NCBI RefSeq assembly: GCF_000755165.1
Contig: NC_025855.1
Location: 62,001-126,000 of the forward strand
Length of the DNA stretch: 64,000 nucleotides
From: Leishmania panamensis
Taxonomy: Eukaryota; Euglenozoa; Kinetoplastea; Trypanosomatida; Trypanosomatidae
Direction of reading: 5' to 3'
Position numbers and translations under genes: made by a program. A model generated the notes under the pieces. It did no database searches, was not told the origin of the DNA, and worked only from the letters and a program-made list of their open reading frames with translations. Positions 1 to 10,098 of the stretch are shown in pieces. The first letter of the stretch is position 1; every line of letters starts with the position of its first letter.

Positions 1-72
1 GGTGGCCGTCGCCTTGCACGTTGGTGTGCGTGTGCGTGTTGTACATCTCTCTGGGCCACCCCCCTCTCTACG

Positions 73-717
73 ATGCCTACCAAAAAGAAAGAGGTGAAGG
101 CAGAGGAGCCGCTCTTCGTGGACGAGGCGGGCCGCTACGTGCATGAAGTTGAGGGCGCCCGGTATAAGGGCGGAATACGGCGCTACGCGTGCCCAGCAGG
201 CGCCGACGCCACTGCCGCGTCACCAGCCAAAAGTAGCCGCTCCAAGTCTGCCTCGTCGCCAGGCAAAGGGGGGGCCACATCACCACAGTCTACGACGAGC
301 ACGGCAGCGGTCAGTGACGCGCCAGTGTTTCGCCACGGCCGCGGCGTGTATACGTGTCCGTCCTTCACCTACACAGGCGACTGGGTCGAGGATGAGATGC
401 ACGGCAGTGGCCAACTCGCTTTCACGGAGTCTGGTAACGTCTACGAAGGCGAATTTTTCCACGGCTGCTTCTCTGGGCAGGGCACGTACCACTGGCGCAA
501 CGGGGCGATGTACTGCGGTGAATGGCGGGCAAATCGTATGCACGGCGAGGGAGTCTATACGGATGCCCAAGGGCATGTGTGGAAAGGGCGGTACTACAAC
601 GGCACTGGGCCGGGGCTCATTCGCCTGTACCCCACGCTGGAGCGTGTAGATGGCGCTGGTACATCGTCTCCTGCGCCGACTGCCATGAGTGCAGCTACTG
701 CATCGGCGATCTCCTGA
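73..717 (+). CDS. MORN-repeat protein
   Basis: A 214-residue protein. Residues 1-90 are a basic/serine-rich low-complexity segment (several SPAKSS/SKSASSPGK-like patches). The C-terminal half carries about four MORN repeats: YTGDWVEDEMHGSGQL, YEGEFFHGCFSGQG, YCGEWRANRMHGEG and a degenerate WKGRYYNGTGPG. MORN repeats form curved beta-hairpin solenoids that usually act as scaffolds at membranes or the cytoskeleton; in trypanosomatids they occur at the flagellar base and bilobe. The ATG at 73 is preceded by a C/T-rich stretch with no AG in the visible 72 bases, so the splice site lies outside the window. The length is short for a MORN scaffold. The repeat assignment is clear from sequence; the cellular role is not. 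Confidence 0.88.
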   Translation: MPTKKKEVKAEEPLFVDEAGRYVHEVEGARYKGGIRRYACPAGADATAASPAKSSRSKSASSPGKGGATSPQSTTSTAAVSDAPVFRHGRGVYTCPSFTYTGDWVEDEMHGSGQLAFTESGNVYEGEFFHGCFSGQGTYHWRNGAMYCGEWRANRMHGEGVYTDAQGHVWKGRYYNGTGPGLIRLYPTLERVDGAGTSSPAPTAMSAATASAIS

Positions 718-2828
718 AGCGCACCTCAGCGTCAGGGGCCTGTCACCGAATTCGGCGTAGAACGAGTGGAAGCAAATGCGAGTACCTCATCTCGCGAGGT
801 ACACTAGGGCTAGTTGCGATCTTCGCCTCTGTCTGCCGCTGTGTGGGTGCGTGCCTGCGCTCCCCCCTCTACCTTCCTCCCCACGCTGGTGTGTCCTTGA
901 CGGACAAAGTACCAGCTGAGCAAAGTCAGTGCGAGCCACGTGAGTGGACGATTGCCCACGTGCATCACTGTGCAACTCCTCCTGCGGCCCTTTGTTTCGC
1001 CTCTCCTCCCCACTCTCTTGCCGGCGAGGACGATGTACAACTACGCGACTGGGTGGCGGCACGCGCCGACCCCTTCCCCACCCTCCCCAAGAAAACGAGC
1101 CGCTCCAGTAGGGAGCGAGACTGCTGCGAATTTACGCGTTGAGGGCTTTCCGAGCTTTGTGTGTGTGTGTGTGTGTGTGTATGCGCACCTCACCCCCCAC
1201 CTGCATCCCCACGCCACCCATCCCCTTCCGCCCAGCCGCATAGACAACGGAACTTTTTGCCCCCCCCCCCTCTCTCCCCCCTCTCTCTCCTGCCCCCCTC
1301 TCCGTCTCCTAGAGTCCCTCTCTTACGAGCACGTGCTTGTCGGGGTTGAGAGAGGGGGGATATACAGTGGTGTTGAGGAGGTGCGCGTGAGGCTGTCGTC
1401 GCCCTTGGCCTCTCTCCCTGTACCCTTCTCTCTCACCACAACGCACTCTCGCGCTGATGCTGTGCCCCGGTTTGTTCACGTACTCTCCAATGGGCTCCTC
1501 TCCTTTTTGTGTGTCTTTCCCCTTCTGGTCTTCCTCCACCTCTCTGCCCACATCCAACAGGCACACTCATAGCGGAGTCCACCTCCCTCTCTCTCTCTTC
1601 TCCACACACAGCTGAGCACAACCGCATGCAGTCCACTACACAAACCCCTCACCACCACTCCAGGTACACATACACCAGAAGCAAAGTGAACCCCCCACTA
1701 CAACAGCTGAGCATTGGCAGCACTCCTTCGGCACCCCTGCGTCACACCACTAATGCCCATCCACTCAAGCCGAGAGCGAGTCTAAGGTAGAGCCACGCCC
1801 TCATCCCTTTCACCCCCCCCTCTCTCTCGCTCCGCGCGCAAGGCAAACTTACAGTGGCGGAAACAGAAACATCTAAGGCGTATCACGCAGAGCATGTGTG
1901 TAGCGACAACATCAATACCAAGGCTTTTTTCAGCCGCCTCTTTATCTGTGGGTGCATCGCCTCCTTTGAACATATCACGCGCGTTCGTGCATTTGCTGAC
2001 AGGCAAGTCGCTGTGCACTACCAAGGTAGCTTGCGGGAGGCGAGAAACACTCTTTCCTCTTTCCCCACCTTTCTTAACCCCCCCCCCGACTTGTAACCTC
2101 GACTCCGACCCCCTCGTGCATGTCTGCTCTTCCCTCAAACGGTGGTTTTCCTATTCTCGCTTCACACAGTACTCCTTCAATTTCCTTCGCTGCTGCTATT
2201 GCACTTTGCCCTCTCCGCTGTTTTTCTTTTCATGTTTATCAAAGGCCATTGGGTGTGCTCAGATCTTGAAGAAGGAGCACCGCACTGACGCAAGCGCAGT
2301 GACGCACGGCATGATGCATGCACAGCGCGATTCCTCCAGAGAAACAGTAAGTACGCGGTCAGTGTACGCGTGCGTCCATGCCAGACATCTCGACAACAAC
2401 AGTGTTACTCTCTCTCTCTCTTCACGTGCCCTTCTTTTGGTGATTTCACAGACTGTGTTATTGCGGCTGCTGGGCTTTTCTTGTCGTTCAGTGGTCTCCC
2501 ACCTCCATCCAGCCACCCTCTTCCACGCACGCACCACTCGAAACTCTTACTCGGTGACTAACTCACATCACGGTGGTCTTTGAGCTGCTTCTGAATTCGC
2601 TTATTTCTACTGGTGTGCTCGCCTCTCGTTTTACGCTCTCTTTCCACTACGCGCCCACTCACTCACTCACACACACACTCTCTCTCTCTCTGTGACTGCA
2701 CGCGGGTGTGTGTGTGTGGGTGCTGCAATCGTGTTTCGCTTACACTTCTCGTCCAGCAACACTACCACCCCCTCTCCCTCCATCCTAACATCATCCCGCA
2801 TTTCTTCCGTCTCTCTCTAGCGACGAAA
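718..2828. other. Spacer: 3' UTR of MORN gene and 5' region of MPK10
   Basis: No credible gene. The stretch is rich in pyrimidine runs, with a (TG)n run at 1158-1180 and short C homopolymers around 1260 and 2080. Long open frames here translate to Ser/Pro/Leu-rich low complexity and lack coding-like composition. Confidence 0.7.
2819..2820 (+). promoter_or_regulatory. Probable spliced-leader acceptor AG for MPK10
   Basis: The tract tttcttccgtctctctctag ends 8 bases before the ATG at 2829. A pyrimidine tract followed directly by AG is the trypanosomatid trans-splice signal. If used, the 5' UTR would be only 8 nt plus the leader. Upstream AGs (for example near 2755) are alternatives. Confidence 0.5.
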
Positions 2829-4052
2829 ATGCAGGCCAAGGGCGAGGCTACAATGCGCGACTTGATCGCGGAGCTGCATGCAATGCAGTCTCCTTACACA
2901 GTCCAGCGCTTCATCAGCAGCGGCAGCTACGGCGCTGTGTACGCCGGCGTCGATAGCGAGGGGATTCCTGTCGCCATCAAGCGCGTGTTCAACACTGTCT
3001 CGGATGGCCGCACGGTGAACATTCTGTCAGACTCATTCCTCTGCAAGCGCGTGCTCCGCGAGATTCGCTTGCTGAACCACTTCCACCACCCGAACATCCT
3101 AGGCTTGCGTGACATCTTTGTGCGCTTCGAGGAGCCGGCGATGCACAAACTTTATTTGGTGACGGAGCTGATGAGGACAGACCTGGCGCAGGTGATCCAC
3201 GATCAGCGCATTGTCATCTCGCCGCAGCACATCCAATATTTCATGTACCACATCCTGCTTGGCTTGCACGTACTGCACGAGGCCGGCGTGGTGCACCGCG
3301 ACCTGCACCCCGGTAACATCCTGCTTGCAGACAACAACGACATCACCATCTGCGACTTCAACCTCGCACGCGAAGACACGGCGGATGCAAATAAGACGCA
3401 CTACGTGACCCACCGCTGGTACCGTGCGCCGGAGCTGGTCATGCAGTTCAAGGGCTTTACGAAGCTGGTGGATGTGTGGTCGGCGGGCTGCGTCATGGCG
3501 GAGATGTTCAACCGAAAGGCGCTGTTTCGCGGCTCCACCTTCTACAACCAGCTGAACAAAATTGTGGAGGTGGTTGGCACGCCCAAGATGGAGGACGTGG
3601 TCATGTTCAGCTCTCCCAGCGCCCGTGATTACCTTCGCAACTCGCTGTCAAACGTGCCGTGCCGGGCCTGGACGTCTGTTGTGCCCACGGCCGACCCGGT
3701 TGCCCTCGACCTAATTTCGAAGATGCTCGAGTTCAACCCTCAACGACGCATCAGCATGGAGCAGGCGCTCCGCCACCCGTACTTCGAGTCGCTCTTCGAT
3801 CCACTGGACCTCACAGATGGGCTGAGCGAGCGATTCCATTTTGACGAGTCGGTGACAGAGGTGAGGGAAATGCACAAGATGTTTAATGCCGAGGTAGATC
3901 GCTTCAACAGCATGCGGCAGAAGCGTGAGGACGTGGCACGCGAGCGTGCCATGGCGGCGCAACAACAGGGTGACCAGGTGCTTGGTGCTGATCACATGCC
4001 TCGAACGCACAGTCTCATGGAGGTGGCGGGTAGCGCGCCAGCCCCGTCGTAA
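2829..4052 (+). CDS. MPK10: MAP kinase, MPK10 orthologue
   Basis: A 407-residue protein kinase. The glycine-rich loop is SSGSYGAV (about 30-37), the VAIK lysine is K51, the catalytic loop HRDLHPGN begins at H157, and the activation segment opens with DFN (176-178) and carries the MAPK lip T190-H-Y192 followed by VTHRWYRAPE. The catalytic aspartate (D159) is kept, but the usual DFG glycine is Asn and the usual HRDLKP lysine is His. From memory these are features of Leishmania MPK10, whose L. major crystal structure is known; residues 1-340 match it closely, while the Gln/Arg-rich tail after 350 diverges. Start: upstream in-frame codons run through pyrimidine tract and lack an ATG, and the splice-like AG at 2820 precedes this ATG. 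Role: cytosolic Ser/Thr signalling in differentiation. Family very sure, exact orthologue fairly sure. Confidence 0.95.
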   Translation: MQAKGEATMRDLIAELHAMQSPYTVQRFISSGSYGAVYAGVDSEGIPVAIKRVFNTVSDGRTVNILSDSFLCKRVLREIRLLNHFHHPNILGLRDIFVRFEEPAMHKLYLVTELMRTDLAQVIHDQRIVISPQHIQYFMYHILLGLHVLHEAGVVHRDLHPGNILLADNNDITICDFNLAREDTADANKTHYVTHRWYRAPELVMQFKGFTKLVDVWSAGCVMAEMFNRKALFRGSTFYNQLNKIVEVVGTPKMEDVVMFSSPSARDYLRNSLSNVPCRAWTSVVPTADPVALDLISKMLEFNPQRRISMEQALRHPYFESLFDPLDLTDGLSERFHFDESVTEVREMHKMFNAEVDRFNSMRQKREDVARERAMAAQQQGDQVLGADHMPRTHSLMEVAGSAPAPS

Positions 4053-6118
4053 TTTTGAGCATCGCCGCAGCGACCTATGACAAGGAGTGCATGTACGGAC
4101 GTGCATGCTTGTGTGAGTGCGCCCACACACGTAGGGCTGTAGGAAACAACGCTCGATCGTGTCGTATGTGGCGTGCACGCGGAGACGGAAGGGGGCTGTG
4201 GCGTGGCAGCACAGCGCGCGATACAACTAGCTGAAATGGAGTTGGTGATGGGTCTGCGGGGGGAGGTTTATGTGCTGTGCGCGGCAATAGACACGCGCGA
4301 GTGCGTCGGAGCGAATGAAGAAATGTGGGGAGAGGCGTTTGCACCGTGGGTGCCCAGGCGCGGATCAAGCTTTGCGGCCCCACGCGTGGTGTGGCAGGGA
4401 AGACGGGGGACTCACCAAGCAGTAGACAGGGGATGAAACAGACCCCATCGTACGCTATCGAAGACGTGTGTATTTGTGCTTGGACAGGCCTCCTTTCTCC
4501 CTCTCTTCTTTCATCTTCTTCTCGTTCCCCCCCCCTGGGATGTCTGCACGCCCTCTCCCTTAACTGACATCACTCGATGTCTCTTGAATCGTGTAGTAAA
4601 GGAAAACGCAGATGCGCATCGTCCTTCTCCTTTCCCTCATGAGACTGCGCCATTTGTTCTTGCTCACCCGCAGTCTGCGAAATCCATCCTCAGCGCATCA
4701 TCATCATCAACGCAGCAACCGGGGAGGAAATACACTCGTCTTATTTCGTGTTTTGTTCGGCACTTCGCTTCTCGTTTCAATCACGCTTTGCGCGCTTACC
4801 GTAGTGATTTCGCTCTCTGCTGCAGCTGATGTGCTTCGCCTCGCTGTTCCTTTCGAAAGGTTACACCCTCCCTTCTTTCTCTCTCTCCCCCCTCTCCTTC
4901 TCCTTTTCCTTCCTCTCTCCTCATCACTCCTCCGCTCAAATTCGGGAGTTACGCTGCTTGCGTGTATGCGTGCGTGTGTGGCTTTGTCATCCTTCCTCAC
5001 ACCACCTCCCCCATACCGCTGCGTCTTGCCGCCTCCCCTCCCTCGTCGCTCTTTTTGCCTTCCGCCCTTTCGCTCTTCAATAGCGAACATACAAAAAACG
5101 TTTTTTCCCTTCCTTTGCTCGACTTGTGCTTTATCCTCTCTCGCGCTCTCTTTCCTGCTCCCTCCCCTCCTTTCTCTTCCCTCCCCTCCCCCCACCCCTG
5201 TTGCTCGTGACACATACAGCAGGAGGAGAGACGCACTCGCGGACACGCACACGCACCGATGCATACGCAAGAGGAGGAGCACCTACAACTATGTGCCGGT
5301 GCCGAGTCAACCACGATTGTTGTGCACGCGCGCGCGTGAGTTTTTTTCTCTCCCCCTGTTGAAATCGAATTGTGGCGCTCGTCGTCGTCATTGCGGAGCT
5401 TTGGAGAGCACACACACACACACACCGGAGTGCACTCGTGGGTGTGTGCGTGCAAGTGCGTGTCAGCGAGTGTCACTCCTCCAGTGAAGTTCTCCTTCAA
5501 TTTTCTGTTTTGCTGTTCTTGTGCTCGTCATCCCTCCGCCTGCCTTCGGTTCTCATCCTCTTCGTTCACTGTCCCTCTCCCCGCCTCTTGACGATGTTCT
5601 CTCGATGTGGAGTGCGCACACCTGCGCTATGGAAAATCACATCACCTGAAAAAAGCGTGTGGACTATTTTGCCTGAGTGTCTCCTCGTCTCTTCCGGTGT
5701 TTTGGGCTGTCTCTCTCGCCTTCAGCCTGCACGTTGGTCTTGTCGAAGACCCATGTAAACAAACGCAAACGCCGGCACACCCGCCATTCACCGGATCCTG
5801 GATAATATCGCCTGTGTAGCGTGCGCGCCTGCATTGATGTGCCATGCATTATCCAGAACATTAGTTAGCACCTTCTCGCTCAGATGTCGGCATCGGAGTG
5901 GGCATAAACATCAGAGGCACCCAAAGCGGAGCGTGTCTGCGTCCCGCTCCCTCCCTCTTTGCCGCTGGCGTGCGCAGACAATCGCAGTGGGGGGGGGTGG
6001 GGGCTCATAAGCTCAGTACAGATGGGTTAGTGTGAAAGCCATGCTGTTTAACGAAGTGGATGACGCATCGTCCACCTTGTGCGCCCTCCTCTTCAGCCCT
6101 CTCGCCCTTCACCCTCTT

Positions 6119-6142
6119 CACACACACACACACACACACACA
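6119..6142. repeat. (CA)12 microsatellite
   Basis: Perfect CA dinucleotide run in the MPK10-NOP56 spacer. Confidence 0.95.
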
Positions 6143-7151
6143 TGCACACATGCTCTCCAGCAGCACTAGAAGCGTACGTCCGCGCCGCACGGCGTCTGCT
6201 CCTCCCACCGACGAGGCAGGCCTCCACGGTTAGGACGCCCATGTGAAGCTGAGCGACACCACCGATTCTTTGGGCCCCCCTTCTCGACTGGCAAAGGCAT
6301 TAGTGTCGCAGCCTTCAAGGTCGCTTGTGGTCTCGTCGAAGCCCATGATCGCCGACCCACTCAGCATGAATCGCTCCAGCTGCACAAGGACGAGGCCCAT
6401 CCAGCTGTGGCAGTGAACCTCCTCTGCGTCTCGAACACCTTGTCTCATGAGGCGGCTGACAAGGGCATCTATTGCCAGTGCGAAACAGCCGATAGGCTGC
6501 ACGAGTAGCGCTCTCCAGCAGTGCATCGCCGAGCACAAATTGCTCCGCCAGTCACGCTTCGGGATATGGCAACGCCCGCTTCCACGGTAGTGCGGTGGGG
6601 ACGCACCCTTGTCAAAGACCCGGAGATGAGTTACCCGCACCACCACAAGTACTGCGCACGAGGAGGCGGGTAAGTTGTATGTGCAGCCCACTAAAGATGG
6701 CGAGGCACGCCGTTGTCGCGCCACCACGAGAGGTCTCAGTACTTCCTGAGAGAAAAATCGGAAAGGCTGCTGCGCATTTCGGGTAGCAGCTGCGCTGTTG
6801 CCGCCCTCGTTTTAACATTTGACTTCGACTGTGAGAGTACCGCCTAGGTCCTGTGCGTCATACTGCTGAACTGCGTGCATATCCCTGGACAAGTGGGGCA
6901 CCGCATACGTGGCCGTCTCCGTGTGCCCGTTTGCGGGCTGCCTTTCTCCACTCTTCGCTCTTGGGCCTCTCTCTCCGGCACGCAGCTATATGCCGCCCTC
7001 GGCGATATGCACATCTCTGGCTCGCATTGGCGCGACAGCGAGAGCCAAAGAAAAGGAATACGAGCGCGTCGCGGAATCGCACAACAGCATTCACCCCTGC
7101 TCGCTTGCCCGCTCGCCTTCTCCTCCCTCTCACACTCTTTCCTCATCCCAT

Positions 7152-7153
7152 AG
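7152..7153 (+). promoter_or_regulatory. Probable spliced-leader acceptor AG for NOP56
   Basis: The first AG after a 60-base C/T-rich tract (about 7091-7150, ending in cctcatcccatag). It gives an 88-nt 5' UTR before the ATG at 7242. Confidence 0.6.
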
Positions 7154-7241
7154 CTTGCACACGCACACGCACACGCACACACACATATGCGTACCTACAC
7201 ACAAGCACACTCGTCTTTAACAAACCTCGCGTGAACCCATC

Positions 7242-8657
7242 ATGTCCAAAACGCTCTACGCGCTGTACGAGTCGCCGACGGGCTACGCCATTTTCAAAAT
7301 TCGCACGACGGAGGAGATCGGCGCCGAGAATGTGGTACTGCAGAAGACGCTGCAGGACTTCAGCACCTTCTCTCCGTGGGTGAAGCTCGTCTCCTTTGCT
7401 CCGTTCGAGTCCCCCGAGAACGCTCTCGAGGACGCCGTGTGCATCTCTGAGAACCTGATCAGCGCGTTCCTCAGCAACTTCCTCACCGCCGCCTTCGCAA
7501 AGAAAGTTGCCAAGGATGAGGCCAACTGGGAGCTCGGCGTGCAGGACCCAAAGCTGGGCAGCGCCATCCATGACGAGCTCAACATCCCGGTCTTGTGCAA
7601 CGAGAACGTAGCCGAGATTTGCCGCTGCATCCGCCTCCACGCTGAGAAGTTGCTGCCGGAGCACAACGAGGGTGATGTGCCGCGCGCGCAGTGCGGTCTG
7701 GGACATGCGTTCTCGCGCAACAAGGTAAAGTTTAACGTACACCGCAGCGATAACATGATCATCCAGGCCTCGGCGCTGATGGAGCACATGGACAAGGGTG
7801 TGAACCTGCTGGGCATGCGGGTGAAGGAGTGGTACGGTTGGCACTTCCCTGAGCTGGCAAAGGAGGTTCCGGAGCCACTCAAGTACGCCAACGTGGCGCT
7901 GCTCATCGGCAACCGCTGCTCACTGGAGGAGGCGCCGGAGGAGGACGTCAAAGCGAGGCTGGGCGACATCCTCGAGGGCGACGAAGCGCTTGCGGCGCGT
8001 GTGTACGAAAAGGCCGTGACGTCAATGGGCGGCGACATGGCAGAGGTGGACTGGGACTGCATCCGCACCTTTGCTAAGCGCGTTGCCTCGTTGGGTCAGT
8101 ACCGTGTTGCCCTGGCGCAGTACCTCGTGGATAAGATGATGCTGGTGGCCCCGAACCTGACACAGCTGATGGGGCAGACCATTGGCGCTAAGCTCATCTC
8201 CAAGGCCGGCTCCCTCACGAACCTCGCCAAGTCCCCGGCCAGCACCATCCAGATACTCGGTGCCGAGAAGGCGCTGTTCCGAGCACTCAAGAAGAAGAAG
8301 GGCAACACCCCCAAGTATGGCCTCATCTTTCACTCCTCGTTCATCCAGCGGGCGTCGAAAGAGCACCGTGGCAAAATTTCGCGCTACCTTGCCAACAAGG
8401 CCGCGCTCGCGTGCCGCATTGACTGCTTCATGGATGCTCCGCCGACCGTCTTTGGTGAGAAGCTACGCGAGCAGGTCGAGGCTCGCCTGAATTTCTTTGA
8501 CACAGGTAACAAGCCTCCGAGCAACAAGGCCGCGATGGCTGAGGCACTGGAGCAGTACCAGCGCATCCTCCGCAAACGTGACCGCAAACACGCAGAGAAG
8601 GACGTCGAGGAGACTCCGAAGGCAAAGAAGAGCCGCAAAGTCGAGGCCTCCGAATAA
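7242..8657 (+). CDS. NOP56: Nucleolar protein NOP56 (box C/D snoRNP core)
   Basis: A 471-residue protein alignable along its length to eukaryotic Nop56. It has an N-terminal NOP5NT domain (about 3-68, LYALYESPTGYAIFK), a central NOSIC/coiled-coil region (about 160-215, with the near-invariant MRVKEWYGWHFPEL) and the Nop RNA/protein-binding domain (about 255-405, including GSLTNLAK, QILGAEKALFRALK and NTPKYGLI). The short C-terminal tail is Lys/Glu-rich (KAKKSRK), as in yeast Nop56. With fibrillarin, NOP58 and SNU13 it forms box C/D snoRNPs that direct 2'-O-methylation and rRNA processing in the nucleolus. NOP56 is preferred over the paralogue NOP58 because the N-terminus and the GAEKALFRALK-KGNTPKYG block match Nop56 better. 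ATG and upstream AG agree. Confidence 0.96.
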   Translation: MSKTLYALYESPTGYAIFKIRTTEEIGAENVVLQKTLQDFSTFSPWVKLVSFAPFESPENALEDAVCISENLISAFLSNFLTAAFAKKVAKDEANWELGVQDPKLGSAIHDELNIPVLCNENVAEICRCIRLHAEKLLPEHNEGDVPRAQCGLGHAFSRNKVKFNVHRSDNMIIQASALMEHMDKGVNLLGMRVKEWYGWHFPELAKEVPEPLKYANVALLIGNRCSLEEAPEEDVKARLGDILEGDEALAARVYEKAVTSMGGDMAEVDWDCIRTFAKRVASLGQYRVALAQYLVDKMMLVAPNLTQLMGQTIGAKLISKAGSLTNLAKSPASTIQILGAEKALFRALKKKKGNTPKYGLIFHSSFIQRASKEHRGKISRYLANKAALACRIDCFMDAPPTVFGEKLREQVEARLNFFDTGNKPPSNKAAMAEALEQYQRILRKRDRKHAEKDVEETPKAKKSRKVEASE

Positions 8658-10098
8658 GGTGGCACTGCGCACACGAGAGCGACAAGGCGATGCGCTCTGC
8701 AACGCGGCTCTCTCGCCCTGTCCTTGGCTCCAGTTGTGCATCTCTCCTGCTCTTTCGTCTTGCGTGGGGTGTGTACGATCAAGATGTTGCCATCGTCACT
8801 TGGTGCTCGCAGCACGCTGTTGTTTGGGCTGTAGTTGGACGTGTGTGTGTGTCTCTCTCTCTTATGTGATTTGATCTGGCGAGGCGCACCTGCACCCCCC
8901 TCTCTCCTCTTTGTTGCCCCCTCGTCGTTTGTTCTTTTCTCTGAGGCTAAGTCGACTTCCCTCAGCACGGGTGCCTTTTAGGCGTACGGACACCGACACG
9001 CACAGCAATGCGGACCGGGCGATATCGGCGTAGGCACCGCATGGGCGGGGGTGAAGTGTCGCGACAACAACGGTAAATAATGAAGCGCGCAGATGAAGAG
9101 GGGATGCAGAAAAGTAAGGGAAGCGCTATCCCACTCACCACCACCTCTCGTTTTCGCACCACAGCGCATGTGTTTGTGGGTGTCTGTGCGGCAGATGCGC
9201 ATGCGCAGGCTCAGTAGGGCACCGCTTTCCTTTCTCTTATCTCGCTCTCTTTCTTCCTCGTGTCACCAGTCTTTGTATTACAGCACTAGGCGAAAGCCTC
9301 CAAGCGACGCTCTAAGAGCTAAAAGACAGCTGGAGGTGCGCTGTGCGTGTCATCGTACGCGTCTTCCTGTAGCTGCTCTCCCTCCCTCTTTCGCCCCTTG
9401 TTTGAGTGAGTTTGCTTGGCAATCGGAATATGGCGCGATGGAATGAGGGCTGTTGGAGGCGGTAGCACTGGCGGCCACAAGAGCGCTACACGTACGCAGC
9501 AACGAGCGCGCGATGCTTCTAGGGTCCCTCTCGTCTCACCCATCGCTGACGACTGTTTCTGAGTGGGAGTCCTTCTCCTACCTTGCTGTCGTCAGTGATC
9601 AACGACTTCGGAGGGTAGCACCGTCGCCGGCGTTCTCACAGTGCATCCTGCGCTCCTCACCTCTCTCCTGCACTCAGCACGGGCAGCCTCGTTACGTGCA
9701 CGTAGACTACGCCTACTTGCTGTACTTCTCTATGCCCACCCGTCTCTTTCTTCTCGCTGTCACATGTACCCCCTCCCCGCATTCACACACACACACACAC
9801 ACCACACACCACACTTGAGGCGACTTGCATTGGACGCGTGTCTCTGAACACGTCCGTCGGTTGACGTTTTCATCCAACCTCCTCCTCCTCCTCCCCCCAC
9901 CCCCTTAAGTAAGCAACGAGGACAAGGCCTGCACACAAGCCACAGGCACATTCCTCCCCTCTCCCCCATACATTCCCTCAGAAAGAGAGAGAGAAAGAGA
10001 GAAAAAGAAAAAGAAAGCTTCGGCGCACATACGCTCTGCTTCAGCAGGAGAGGAAGAAAGTGTGGGGGGTGCGGGGGGTGGGCCGTGTGCTTCGCGCA
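8658..10098. other. Spacer NOP56-10.1 kb gene
   Basis: No gene seen. It holds a (CA)n run at 9784-9802, a C/T tract at about 9870-9906 leading to AG at 9908-9909, and a purine run (GA/AAAG) at 9980-10020 inside the likely 5' UTR. Confidence 0.65.
9908..9909 (+). promoter_or_regulatory. Probable spliced-leader acceptor AG
   Basis: First AG after a strong pyrimidine tract of repeated CTC units followed by C runs. It predicts a 189-nt 5' UTR for the gene starting at 10099. Confidence 0.55.

Larger units (their letters stand above)
4053..7241. other. 3.2-kb spacer MPK10-NOP56
   Basis: No supported gene. 4470-5600 is pyrimidine-rich UTR-like sequence. 5870-6830 is more even in composition and holds a 165-codon minus-strand opening at 6230-6727 (see findings). 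A (CA)12 run lies at 6119-6142. Confidence 0.6.

Noticed and set aside
4612..5487. 291-codon + frame after MPK10
   Set aside because: Leu/Ser/Pro/His-rich translation of T/C tracts; typical of UTR in this window.
10060..10098. Upstream start for the 715-residue protein
   Set aside because: It is a GTG codon; eukaryotic nuclear genes here start with ATG, and the ATG at 10099 fits a mitochondrial presequence.
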